Position numbers and translations under genes: made by a program | The notes under the pieces: model-generated | Seen by the model: the letters and a program-made list of their open reading frames with translations, nothing else | What the model was told of the DNA's origin: nothing | Databases searched by the model: none | From: Usnea hakonensis | Lineage: Eukaryota > Ascomycota > Lecanoromycetes > Lecanorales > Parmeliaceae | Direction: 5' to 3' | Assembly (NCBI GenBank): GCA_013423325.1 | Contig: BLJB01000201.1 | Span: 186,001-250,000, forward strand | Length of the DNA: 64,000 bases | Part shown: positions 10,613 through 22,900 of the stretch, in pieces | Position numbering within the stretch: the stretch's first letter is position 1 | Layout of the letters: every line of letters begins with the position of its first letter

Positions 10613-12737
10613 ATGATTCGTGGTACATCAACTGCAGGTGAGCATGGGTCAATGTCTGGGGATCTTTCACCTGCGGGAGGGATTCCGCGCGCAGAAGATA
10701 CGTTGGAGCGAAATACCTCACACGAGCAGAGAACATCGCGAAATCGCCCATGTGATGCATGTAGAAGGCGTAAAGGTCGCTGCGTTCTGAACAATGGCGC
10801 TGTAAAATGTGTGCTCTGTGAGTTCCATGCTCGAGAGTGCACCTTTATAGAACAGATTCCGCCACGCAAGAGAAGGCGTACTAGTTGCGAGGATGACCTC
10901 GGCAGGTGGTTCTTACCAAGTCATAGCTCTGATACTTAACTGACACATAGCTTGCAGACCTTGCCAAGATACTGCGCGCAGAAGACCCCTAGAAAGAAGT
11001 GTATCTTCCAAGAATCAAGAGACCGCGATCGAGGACTATGCAGATCTCGAAGGTCCAACTCTACTGAAACGTACGTTAGGCCTTCAACGCCGACATCATG
11101 GCTTTTTTGTTGGTTTGAGCGGCAAGTTTGAACGGCTGTTAACAACAACTGGGCAAAGCGAAGCCAATGTCAACACGCCAAATGGCATGTCTTTCCGGCA
11201 GGTCAGCGATGACGATATGTTTGTCTTACTTCCAGATTCAGGGACTGAGCTGTACGAAGATGAGATAGATGACCTTGATGCCATCGAGAACGCTGTCGTT
11301 CCGCACGGAAGGGCATTGATCGATCTATACTTCCGTATCATCCATCCCAGCTTCCCAATTCTCCACAAGAAAGTCTATCTCGAGAAGTACGAGCGTTCGC
11401 ATCGTGAGTTTTCCCCGGCGCTTTTGGCTGCCGTCTACATCTTGGCGACAACCTATTGGAGCTACAGCCCTGAGCTTGCATACTCCTCAGTTCCCAATGT
11501 GGGACTTCTGGAGAAGCTGGCCTTGAAAGCTCTCAATTATGCCGCCCATCGCCCTAAAATATCAACCGTTGAAGCAGGACTGCTTCTTCTGCAGAGACCA
11601 AATGGAGCGTCTTGGCCGCTCACTGCACAAACGGTAGCTGTCGGTCAAGATCTGGGCTTACATCGAAACTGCTCAGAGTGGGATATTCCTGGGTGGGAAA
11701 GGGGACTCCGAAAACGATTAGGCTGGGCTTTATACATGCAAGACAAGTGGGCGAGCCTCGTCCATGGACGGCCATCTCACATCTCCACGATTGATTGGGC
11801 AGTCCATTCTCTGACCGAACAGGACTTTCCCGAGAGCTTTGCCGACGAGGATGATGAAGATGGCAGTACAGAGGTTGTGAATGGGCGTTCTATTTTCACA
11901 TGCATGACATCCCTAACAGTGATCTTATCGGAAATCTTGTCGACACTGTATTCGGGCACGGCCAACGAAGAAGCTGTTGGACTACGCTCCGATGCAACAA
12001 CTCATGTCCTTATGAAGGCGAAACCATTGCAGATTAGGCTCAAAGAATGGTATTCAGCAATGCCTGGGTGTCTGGATATAGAGCATGTCAAGGTCAGGAA
12101 GCTCTCTTCGAGCGGTTATTTGCATTTGGCCTACTGGGCAACCGAGATTACGTTGCATAGATGCATCGCTCGGACCTTGCCTTTTTGCTCGGATCCACAT
12201 CTCGTATCGATATGCCATACGGCTGCTTTAGCCCGTTCAAAGTCAGCAATGGACTTTGTTAGAAGCCTTAAACCAGAGCATTGGCAGAGCTTCTGGTACT
12301 TTGCTTCCGAGTATAGCTTCGGATTGATTGGTTTGTTCGAGTTACTGGTGTCTAGTTCTGTTGCTACAGGACATGACCGCAGCGAAAGCATCATTAGGCT
12401 GGACCAGTATCGCTGGAGCCTCAAAATGGCAAGTCAGAACGCAGTATTTTTAGAAAAGTCGATAGCTATGATGAACACTGCTTCAGCAGATCAGTCGACA
12501 AGAAGGCGGAGTTTTCGAGACAGCATGCCTCGCCCGAGAGAAGAAGATAGGCGAGTCGATCAACCATTGCATCAGGCAATGGAGCTAATGCATACTGATA
12601 CACTCGTTGGCGAGGACATCCAACGACGTCAGTGGTCAATGGCTCAAGCTCCGGTCATGGACGAGTTTCAAACGGACTATGACCAGGTCTCATGGCAGGA
12701 TGGCTTTTATGACATTGGGAATACCACTGATCGTTGA
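10613..12737 (+). CDS. Zn(II)2Cys6 transcription factor with fungal MHR domain
   Basis: Two exons are modelled as 10613..10905 and 10958..12737, giving 690 residues. The DNA-binding cluster (about residues 46-83) has six Cys in the pattern CDACRRRKGRC...CVLC...C and is followed by the basic run PPRKRRR. After a linker comes GPTLLKRTLGLQRRHHG, then the fungal-specific regulatory domain (about 160-450: LIDLYFRIIHPSFPILHKK, DLGLHRNCSEW, RKRLGWALYMQDKWASLVHG). The intron donor (GTGGTT) is poor. An alternative intron, 10878..10950, also keeps frame and would shorten the linker. The gene sits 0.7 kb downstream of the permease in the same direction, so it is a natural candidate to regulate the permease and hydrolase. 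That role is inference from position. Confidence 0.85.
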
Positions 12738-12935
12738 TTTCTGAAGGGTGCAGTAAATTCTGACGGCAGTATTCACAATATGGAAGTAGACTACGCTTGC
12801 CAAATTTCGTAATCGGCACGACCTACACTAGTGCACACTAGCTCGGCCAAGTGTCGGACCGAGATTCGTTGCCAACCTAGGCTCTCCAAGCATCTGGCTG
12901 CGAAATAAATTATAGTCATTCTTCATACCTTAAAA

Positions 12936-14771
12936 ATGGCAGAGAACGGCATAAAAATGAGGGACAGCTTAGTCGACTTAGAAAAGTATCGTCTGCAGCT
13001 GGAACAAAATGTGGCAAAGCTCCAAGCTTCGCTTCGTCACTGGCGAACATGGGAAATCGAGTATGAGGGTATGAAAGAGGAGATATTGGAGCTAGGGGAG
13101 GTTCACTCATGCTCTGATCTGGTATACGAAGTCACTGCCGTAAGAGTGGGATTGCAAGTCTCATCAGACTGTAGGACAACATCGGCGACGCTCAGAATGA
13201 GCTATTGACGCCGAAAGGTGGGCCAACTCATCTCAGCCAGCAGAGGTTCTTGGATTAATGCGTGCTAGAGAGAAAGCTGCTCCTACTCAATGATAGAGGC
13301 AATGTTCGGGAAAGCCAGCAAGTCATCGGGCTTCTATCCAGACGTATCGACTGTGAGATGGAACACCGCCCTTCCCTTCCCTGGTCGCATTCTCATTCGA
13401 GCCAGATGTGCAACAAAACATCAGAACTATCTCCTCTCTTTTGAACACAGCTCAGGAAAAATATGCGGCTGCACAAGTCTTGTGTCAACCAGATAGTCAC
13501 AATGAAGAAGGTCTGCCTCTGACTGAGATACACGAGGAACTAGATGAAGAAGGTAACGTTATATGTAGGTTCCATGTTGCCATTCACTTGTCCGTTAACT
13601 AACTGTGCTCTTAGCCTCCAATGTCTCTGAACCCGGTCAGGCAACCCCTCAACTCCTGGAGGCTATTCGCAAAGCGGGCGTGAAAGATCTACCATCAAAA
13701 GCAGAGGATGAAAGCCGGCATATACCGAGTTCAGAAAACGTTCGGCAAGCGCTTTCGGAGTCCGAGGCAAATGCTACAAGAGTCAGCTCAGGCTCTACAA
13801 GAGCCAAGGAGTCCAACTCCTCACGGGCTAGAGTAAGTGAAGGGAAAAGGCCTCGCAACAATAAGAAAAGTGTCAGCTTCACCGCGGACACCAAGACGGA
13901 AAGCTTGCTTGAGCATAAAAGTAAGACTAAGATCCCGACCATTAAGCTTGTCGATCCTGCTTCCTCAGAGGACAAATCTCCAAAGGCAGAGACACTGCAC
14001 CGACAACCAGTCATTCCAGCGAATGAGTCCTCAGAAGATGCAGCTCTGCGCCGACAAATGATAGAGTACAATATGTCAGAAGTCAACAACATAGTAGCAG
14101 AGATCAATTTGGACGAGGAGGCCAGCGACGCATCCTACTCTGATGCTGATAGCGAAGACATACCGGGTGACAGCAGCCTTGACGAAGACGAAGACAAGTT
14201 CGGAAGAGCCAAGCGGCGTGTCCTTAGCGATGACTATCTCGCCGAAATGCGCGCATTGGAGCAGAGGCTGAATGCGAAAGCAATCCGGAACGTGGGCCCA
14301 AATGTGCCCACAGAGGCCTCTATATTGGTAAACGGTCACGAAACAGAGGAGCAGGCACCGAATGGATCACTAGAAAAGCATACCAACAAGGAAACAAAGC
14401 CCCCCGCCACCAAAGCCGTTCGCTTCGCCTCACAGCTTGACATCCAATCCAGCCCGCCACCATCCACCAGCCCTCCTCTTCAACCACCCACACCATCCCA
14501 ACAGAGACCCATCCACGCCAACCAAATCATCGAAAGACCCTACGCCACTACCTCCTCCACCACCCCCACCGAACCCGACGAGTTCGACCCAGCCCTACTC
14601 CAACAGGAAGTCAGAACCGAATATCACAAAGTGCGCAACCGCATGATACAGCGCCAAGGCGGCTTCACGGACCCCGGTGAGGGCCCCGAGATCCCGCTCA
14701 CGGAAGCTGAGGGAGGGCCGAAGAAGATGAGTCGATTCAAAGCTGCGCGGTTGGGTCGGGGGACGGGCTAG
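12936..14771 (+). CDS. URI1/Bud27-like prefoldin-domain protein
   Basis: Five exons (12936..13121, 13175..13217, 13269..13352, 13406..13564, 13615..14771) give 542 residues. The first 150 residues form a coiled-coil prefoldin alpha fold: LEKYRLQLEQNVAKLQASL, the linker ELLTPKERKLLL, then SRRIDYVQQNIRTISSLL. It ends in the conserved EIHEELDEEGNVI. The remainder is long, charged and Ser/Pro-rich, with KSVSFTADTK and KAVRFASQLD motifs and a C-terminal MSRFKAARLGRG, as in fungal DUF3835/Bud27-type proteins. Members act as chaperone adaptors for RNA polymerase subunit assembly (Rpb5 partner) and in TOR-linked translation. All introns are 50-53 bases. The start is only about 200 bases after the C6 regulator stops. 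I am confident of the family and less so of strict orthology. Confidence 0.8.
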
Positions 14772-15528
14772 GAATGAACACGATGGTAAGATACGTTGGG
14801 TGCCCATGGCAGAAGCCGTACACCATTATCGTTTTCAGCTATTCTTACGCATCGTGGTGGGCTTTTAAATAGAGTTGAGCGTTGTTATGCTGAGCATTTG
14901 TCTGCTCTACCCTCCTTCACATACAAACGCAATACACCTTACACACATCCTTCCCCTCCTCCTAGCTAGCACCATCTCCTTTCCCATTAACCCCCATCCC
15001 CATCTTCTCATCCTCATGATCCTACAAAGCGCCTTCCTCCCCTCTTTCCCTTCCCTCTCTCCTCATCCCCTCACCTCCCACCCCAAAAAAAGCCAAACCA
15101 AAAACCAAAACGAAAAAGGACAATCCCCACCCTTTCCAAACCATGACGGAGCAGACCTAAAAAATTTCCTTAACTCTCCACTCGAGACCCAAGGGAAAAT
15201 TTTTTCTCCAACCTGCTTTTACCGCGATGGTGGGTGGCTCGCCTGGTAGTTCCGATATTGAAGCGTGGGGGCCTTCTCTGATGCCATTTCCTTCGCTCCT
15301 TCCTCCCTTTTTGTCCTTTTACGAGGCGAGAAGGGGAGGGGGAGGGTGTTTTCAACGGTCTTTGGCTATTCGTTTCAGCCTGTACATTTTTGATTGTGGT
15401 ATTATAGATCTGGGGAAGTCAAATAATTCATTTGAATTGCGTCAACATTCTACGATGATTCTATATGTGAAATTGTGTCGATGATCGGTGACATTTGCTC
15501 TTGAGCGCAGGATCATCCTGGACCCACT
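14772..15528. other. Convergent 3' region, pyrimidine-rich
   Basis: This lies between the 3' ends of the prefoldin-type gene (+) and the MFS transporter (-). A strongly CT-rich tract spans about 14900-15110 on the plus strand. No gene is seen, and open frames here are low complexity. Confidence 0.5.
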
Positions 15529-17624
15529 TCAATTCCCCCCTTCCACCTCTTCATCCTCCCGCTCCCCCTCCAACCAAATCTCATGCCCGTCCCCCTCCCT
15601 GACCAACCCACTCAACAGCCACCCCACCCCCGCCACAACAGCCAGCGCCCACCACACGGCCCCAACAACACCCACCTGCAACCCCTCACCGTAACCCCAC
15701 CCCCCGACCACGGGCCCCACCGTCCTGCTCGCACTGCTGACGCTCTGTGCGATACCGTGAATGGTGCCTAGCACGCTCGGGTGCGGGGAGCAGTTGTTGA
15801 TTAGGATAATGGCTGCCGGGAGTGCGAACGTGCGGCCGACGACCTGGATCAACAAGACGCCGCTCAAGGCGAGCCAGACCAAGATGCCGGAAGCCTGACT
15901 CGGTGGGGCGAGGGAGGAGTGGATGATGGAGAGGTAGGGGGTCAGAGTATAGGCGAGGGGGAAGAGGCAGAGGCTGTAGCGGAAGCTTTTCAGGGTGCCG
16001 AGTCTGGCGTTGACGGTCGGGTAGACGAGGAGTTGGAGGCTGATGCCGATGACGCCGAGGACGGCCATGGCGAATCCGACGCTGCGGGGAGGCATGCCTA
16101 GGCCGCCGGTGAAATCAAAGGGTAGGGATTGTCGAGTGTGGGAAGGTGGAAATGGCTTTTCTGGATCGAAGCGGGGCGCGGAGAGATGGATGAACCAGAG
16201 GTTGTTGAAGGTGCCGATGTGGAGAGCTAGGATTGAATGGCAGAGAAGGGTGCAGAGGACGTTTCGGGTCCAGATCCGGGACAAAGGTAGTTTCCGTCTT
16301 GGCTTCTGCTTTTGGATGGGCGATTTGGGTAGAAGGCTCGATTCGAGTTCGTAGGAGTCGAGCCGAGAGCTGCTTCTTGGGGAGGTCAGGTCGTCTTCCG
16401 GGTTGAGAGCGCTGTAGTGGTGAGTGTTGCGGCGGAGAAGGTGACGGAAGGCATTGGCCATGGAGCTACCAATGCGGAGGCCCAAATCTGGTTGATCTCG
16501 TATGGATTCGTGCGTCTGCAACAATTGTCAACTTTGAGCTACGGTACACTTATTGTCTTTAGCATACCTCTTTGAGCCCGAAAATGACACCCATGGCGGA
16601 GATGAATAGGAAAGCCGCACTCATTAGATTTGGAAGAGCATAGGGCCAGTGCTTCAGCCAGTAGACTCCATCCACCCCACCAAAAAGCGAATTGTTCCCA
16701 AAAAGTCTGGGATAACTCTTTACAGGGTCCGAAAGCAATCCACCTAAGACTGGTCCGATAATGACGCCTATGGCCGCCGTCAGCGAATCGGTGCGCCGTC
16801 GTCTAGCCAAACTTACCAATATTGAAACACATGGGCAGCAACAGGAATGCCCTCGACTGAAATCTCTTCTCCTTTATGATCTCACTGATCATTGTTCTCA
16901 TGACCCCTACATTCCCATTCAACGCGCCCCCCAACGTCCTACAAACCATCGCCTGCCAGAACGTCCTGCTGAACCCGAAGCCCAAACAGCTGAACCCCGT
17001 CCCTGCGAGTCCGATCAACAACACCCTTTTTCTCCCAACCCGCTCCGTATCCGCCAGTCTGCCCCACAGTATAGCGGTAAGGAATTGTGCGGCAGTAAAA
17101 CTGCCCTGCATCATCCCCGCCTGGGCCGAGATGCTGGAGGTAGGGAGAGATGGATCGAAGGATCTGAGTTGATAGAACATGTAGGCTTGAAGGGATGTTT
17201 GGGTCAAGGGTTCGGAGAGGCGGGCGAGGGTCAAGATTGCGAGTTGGGACTTATTGGGTAGGTCGCGCCAGGCTACGGGGCCGGCTTTATTCTTTGGGGG
17301 GATTGGAGAGGGACAAGTAAGTGGGGCTTCGTCTTGATCGAGGAAGGAGGCATGTCGGGCTATGCTCGAGGGACGAGGGAGTATGGAAGGGCGCTCAAGT
17401 TTCTCCTCCTCTTGCGGCAGGGGTACAGGAAAATCCTCGTCGTCGATATCGTGTGAACCACATTGACCTCCATAGAGCTGCTGGGAGATCGAATCACGGG
17501 CAAAGTCTTGTAGGCCGACATTATCCGATGCATTAGAATGCTCAGATGTTTCAAATCTTGCTACATCGTCGGCTATTGAGGCATCCAAATTCGAGGTTTC
17601 ATTTTCATGGGACGTTAATCGCAT
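15529..17624 (-). CDS. MFS transporter, ZIFL/Ycr023c-like
   Basis: Three exons (16817..17624, 16568..16767, 15529..16515) give 664 residues. A long acidic, Ser-rich cytoplasmic N-terminus (about 1-130) precedes the first helix group (LAILTLARLSEPLTQTSLQAY). The classic MFS loop GRLADTERVGRKRVLLIG follows, then the GPVLGGLLSDP motif of drug/H+ antiporters in helix 5. A central loop of about 100 residues separates the two halves, and the second half has six further helices and an acidic tail. This layout fits fungal members related to plant zinc-induced facilitator-like carriers and yeast Ycr023c. Substrate is unknown; small organic or metal-chelating compounds are the usual guess. Introns are 49 and 52 bases. 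It is convergent with the prefoldin gene. Confidence 0.8.
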
Positions 17625-18217
17625 AAACGTTGATGCGACTTATCTTATCGACAAGGCTTGGCAGTAAATTCTTGGCGGAGGCGGGGACGGGGCAGGTTTT
17701 GTCGGGAAGGATGTTGATTGGAGGTGCCAAGGTGAAAAGACGAAAAAAAGAGAAGACATGAACTGGCATGGCATTTAAAGTCCAGAGAAGGACTTATATT
17801 CAATCCTGGAGGGTAGACTTTTCTCCACTCTTGACTCTGCTGTCAAGTTACTCTAGCATGCCGTCATAACCGTTATCGCCGCCTGTTGCTGAAAACATTA
17901 ACATCGTACTATCACCTATCCAGCAGTCGTCAGTATTTAGTCCATCATTAGTCACCGATCAACGGCACACGAGTCACGTCACTTCATGGATCACAATCTG
18001 AAAGCCTCGTATTATTCGTCTGTATCTCCGATGTTGGATTAGTGAATCCTTGATGCAATGTCAACATTAATTGTCAAAGCTGGGATGAAGCCAAAAGATC
18101 CGTACTCTTCCAATCCGATGCCGTCCTTTTTCCGTCACTCTATGATGCTCCGATCCCTCCAATGCATCCTCACGTCGAATCGTCAAATCGTCAACCTGAT
18201 CAGAGATGCAGCCCCTT
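17625..18217. other. Intergenic region
   Basis: The stretch runs from the 3' end of the glucose-6-phosphate epimerase gene to the MFS transporter start. The minus-strand frame at 18067..18555 is a shadow of the epimerase's last exon. No other gene is seen. Confidence 0.5.
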
Positions 18218-19343
18218 TCAAACAGCCTTGATTCTCTGGCCGCCCTCCCAAGTGTCTCCTGCCTCCAGGGTGTTCCAGTTGACGCTTCCCGTCTCCACAC
18301 AGACGAATCTCTTATATGCATCCTCAGGCGCCAAATCCGACATTGTCTTGGATTTTTCGATCCAAGGGTTCCAAACCACAACATCAGGCAACATATCCCG
18401 CGTGAACTCGAGTCGAGGCTTTTGCTTCTCAGCAATGACAATCTCTTGAGTTGGATCGAGGTGGTAAACGCGATCGACCTCAGAAGAAATAGTGATAGCT
18501 CCGGATTCTTCTTTCTTTCCGCCGCCAACTTTGTCTGCGAAGGAAACCTTTTCAAGTCCAGAGACTGAGACGTCCGAAATGTTCTATCAGAGAACAGCAG
18601 TCAGCTTGCCGTTACAACACCTCATCCTCGCCACCTCTCCGATCGTATTCTTCGTCAGACTTACATCAATCGCCCAATAGCTATGTAACAGCGTCTGGAA
18701 CTCAAAGTCTTTTTCCCCCGTGTTCCTTATCGCAAGGCTGGTCTCCAAATCGTCTTTGCTCAAAGTCACCGAATAGGTGACACCGAATTGGTAGTTCTTC
18801 CACTCCGACGGAATGTTGTCCAGCATGGTATTCGAAAGGCCAAAGTCCAGCTTGACGGAAGAATCTCCGCTGCTGTTGGGAAGTGTTGAGGACTCCGAAG
18901 ACGTTTTGCCAAGATACTCCCATTTGGTTATGCGAGCAAAGCCATGCTGTGGAAGGCCCTCGGTCGCTTTATTGGAAGGCGGACCAAAGTTCTAAATGAA
19001 AGTAGTCAGCAGACAGTAATATACGCTAACGACACAACACATGTACTTCTCCAGATGCATGAGCGGGAAAACAAGTCTTGGGATGACTTACGGGGAAGAC
19101 CAAGGGTATGCCACCACGGACCGCTTTCGATCCATCAAGATGAGCTTTGGAGCTGACGAACAAATTCTCTTTGCCCTCTGCCGTCTTCCACGAGAGGACC
19201 GTAGCGCCGAAAAGGAGGACCTCGATGGACTCGCCAGTCGGCAAGCTCGCAGTGACTCTCGAGTTGTCTTTTGAGATGGAGACTTGCGGGGTAGGTATGG
19301 TGGGAGAGACGGGGATGGCGGAAGGTTTCTTGGAGCGTTCCAT
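18218..19343 (-). CDS. Glucose-6-phosphate 1-epimerase
   Basis: Three exons (19092..19343, 18665..18991, 18218..18583), all phase 0, give 314 residues, about the size of yeast Ymr099c. It is a cytosolic enzyme interconverting alpha and beta anomers of glucose 6-phosphate. The sequence has the family landmarks: LFGATVLSWK and AVRGGIPLVFPNFGP near the N-terminus, LPQHGFARITKWEYL holding the conserved His, TLLHSYWAID before the second intron, and the C-terminal VVVWNPWIEK and CVETGSVNW with the conserved Glu. Introns are 99-100 and about 81 bases, with good GTAAGT donors and TAG acceptors. It is a housekeeping gene with no obvious operon-like partner. Confidence is high. Confidence 0.9.
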
Positions 19344-19919
19344 GTTGGGGGAGAGGAGAAGTCAGTGGACTGGAATGTACCTAGTAAGTACTGGTTACAA
19401 AGGGGAGTGGTGGAGGGAGTGTGAGGCGAAGAGTAGGAATTGAAGCTCCTTAGAGTCGCCTGTTAATGATGATGATATAAAATATGGAGAAGGAGTTCCG
19501 CTAAGAGAAAGTTTGAGGGAGTGAAGGCTGATAAATAAAGTAACGTAACAATGGGCTCGTTCCGTTGCATGGGATCTTCAAGTGGGGTGTACTTTACAAC
19601 GCTAAGAACCTGAAACACTCGCTTATGCAGGGGTCGTTTAGTCTTTCAAGGACCTCGCTTCACTTGCCATCATCATTTAGAACTACCCACTGAGCATTCT
19701 TTGGTCAAATGTCAACTCAACAGTTCAATGCAGTAGAAACCTAACATATACGATTACACTACCTACATGTGTTCTTTTTCTTCACACCGCAGCAAAGAGC
19801 CATATCAGAAAGGCGAATCAAGTGTCCCTCCAAGTCTTCCAACGCCCCGCTTAACCATGCTTCTGAAACAGCCAGGATGAGACAATGCAAGGAGTGGAAC
19901 GCGGGGTTAAATACATGTT
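19344..19919. other. Intergenic region
   Basis: This is the upstream region of the epimerase and the 3' region of RIF1. No gene or repeat of note is seen. Confidence 0.5.
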
Positions 19920-22900
19920 TTACATACTGATATGGCGACGACCTGCCTCGTGCACTTCCTTCACAGACTCGAAGAGGATTCCAACCATTGCTCTCTCTTC
20001 CTCGGGTCCAAATGTAACACGTTTGATACTGTCCAACATGCTGTGGAATTTTTGGAGGATCTCTTGCGCTGTTGGCGTGTTTCCTTGAGAGCCCATGGCG
20101 TCGCTTGCTTCGATTTGGGCCTCTCCATCACGCTGAAGTGCCACGACCTCTGGATCCCCTTTACTCATTGTACTTGAACGCTCAGAGCGATGAAGATCCT
20201 GAGTCTCAATTCCCTTTTGATTATCCTCAGAGCTGCCTATATTTGCCGGCGCAGAAGCTCTAGGAGTAGGATCTGGTTGTGTTTCAACGCCTTCTGACTC
20301 GACGCTGCTGCGTTGCAGCCACCTGAACATGCCCTTTCGCGGTGTCTTCCCTAAGGCGAGCCACTGCCCTCCTTTCGTAGAGTCTTGTGAGGATACAGGA
20401 GATAAGTGAGGACTCCTCGTAGTTGAGGCACTCAAGCGTTCTGACATTCGCCTGCTCTGTGGCAAGACGCTAGCTTGTTCCTGTCCAGTCTCCTCCCGTT
20501 TGACCTCGCTATTGCGAAGCCCTCGGGGCCGACCCACAGCTTTCTTGGCCGTCATTGGCATTTCCTGGTCTGGGCTTGACTGAGGGTTTGCTCCGGAGTG
20601 TCTCAATGCTTCGTTAGGCGCGGTTTGCACTACAGCTGACTCCTCTACTGCTTGAGTGCTCGTAAAAATAGACGGTGATGCGGACATTTCCCGCTTGATC
20701 TGTCCAGCAGGAACAGTACGTGAGCAATCGACTTCGCGCACATCGATCATGACGCAGTCAGCCACCGTCTCACCCGTTGGAATCGCAACGGTCGCCTGTG
20801 GATCCGAGGAAGTTGGCGTACGCTTTCTCTTCTTGTTCATGTTGGGTGAGTCGGCATGACGTTTGCGTTTCTTTGTGATATCCACGTTTGGCTGCGCCGA
20901 CTGTTGCGAAGCGCGTTCCATTTCGGTAATGAGCTGCGCAGTGACCTGGTCATCCTCGACAGAGAACTGTGATGAGCCTGCGCTGCAGAAAGAATTCGTA
21001 ACACCACTATCTGGGTTTTCTTTGTCGTCAGTAGATAGTTGATCCGGTGACGATACGGAAGGAGCTTCAGCGTAGATGTCGGAGTCACACTTTGAATGAA
21101 GGGCAGCAGGTACATGCAATTCCTGCGATTTTGAAGAATTCCGTTGATCACGAATTAGTCCGGAGCCCCCAAGAAGCAGCGGTTCCATTGCTTCGGCATT
21201 GAGTGAGGAGTTTTTCTTAGTCGGCAGGCTTTCGTCAGTAAGGCGATCGACGGGAGTTCTCTTTGTAATGTCTGCTGCCTCCACCGCTGTATGGCCTTCA
21301 TGCACTGTCGGCGCGTCAGCAACTTCATCCATTTGAAAATGTGACGAAATCAGAAGAGGTGAAGACGGTGGCTCGTCAGAGCGCCGGTCATTTGACTTCT
21401 TTGAACTGGGTGTCGGTGAAGACCCAAGGAAATCATTCATCAAGGCATCTGGAAAGTAGGTTGAACTGGTCTTCTTTTCTATGGCCGAATTTGGGACAGA
21501 GCACTGAGTAGGCTTGAAGGTGAGCTTCGGTAAAGCATGATTTGCAGGCCAGGAAGCGCTTCGCGGGCTGGATCTGATCTCTGGGAACATTGCAGCTGCT
21601 TCGCGGCCTTGACGCTCTTTGACGTCTTTCTGGCGATCTGTTAGATACTGTGGCTCAGCCGGTTCTGGTTGAAGAGGAGACGATTCTATGGCTGCGAATT
21701 GAATTTGAGAATCGTCGTGTCGTAAGCGTGCCCTGGGAGTGGTCTTGACTCTCCGTCGTGCTGGAGTTGGCGAACCTTGGGACACAGAAGTTTGTCTTAC
21801 ATGAGGACTAAGCGGTACCTGTTTGATGGAATCTGCAAAGGGTGCTAACGAAGCAGCTGGCGCAGGAATTCGAGTGAGGGTCACGGCAGGCTCTAAGTGC
21901 ATTTCTTCGTCCTGGGAGTCAACGAAATGCAAAGGTGACGACATGCCCTAGCAAGGTCAGTATTGGCATTGAAAGTGGCCAAGTCTAGTTCACTTACCTC
22001 TCCGACAGTCATGTCCGGGAAATTAGGCAGTCTCAGCTCAGCCACAAGTTTGAGCTTTTGCAATATTTTTCCTAAGCCTTCGGGATATTCCAAACCATCC
22101 TCGCCACCAAAAGTGCTGTTCCACATGGCTATAGCTTTGTTGACGATTGGCTTGTGTCGGCTCCTAAAGCCGGCGATCAGAAGCTCCTGCATGCTGAAAA
22201 GAGACCGTGTATCAAAGACTGCGAAACGCTCAATAGAGCTTATCAACATTGTCCATAATTTGTCGACCTGTTGTGAAGAATATTAGTAATGCAGAGTGCA
22301 CGTTCGGTAGTACATACTTCAGAATTGAGGGTCCTGTATGGGGATGACGGTGCTAGGCTCAAAAAGGCTTTTGCGTCCTCGATCCAGAGAGCCAGGCCCC
22401 GTTGTGTGTGAAGGAGAACCATACTGGTAAACTCTGGCGGACATGAAGCTATCATAGTAGTGGTAGCTGAGATAAATCGGACGACTGTCGCCGATGGCAA
22501 CCTGTCTAGAGAGGCGTAAGAGCTGCTCAGTAAAACAGCCACCATAGAGTAAAGTTTGTCAAAAGGGTCGTGGGAGGTGACCTTAGGAGCCATATAAGTC
22601 ACTCCCCAAAGCAGGTGTTGGACATGTTCTATCGACTGCCGAGACCGTGGCCAGTGTACTCTCTCTAGCATCGACGCAGCAGCGGTGAGGACAAAGTCGT
22701 CACACGATTCGTCACTGTTGCTTATAATCCCTGCCAGCGGTTCGATTACGACAAGGCCAATGGCATCTTCACCAACATCTTTTCGCAACACTTCGATGAT
22801 GCGCGCATGCAAATCCTGCCACGTACATCCGTTACTATTGGCATGGAGCTGAACGCCAAGCTCTAAGATCTTGACGGCATCCCTGAAATCATGACCCAGA

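Noticed and set aside
10878..10957. Alternative intron for the C6 regulator (10878..10950) in place of 10906..10957
   Set aside because: Both keep frame. The shorter intron was preferred for its CTTGCAG acceptor and typical length, but the choice is not certain.
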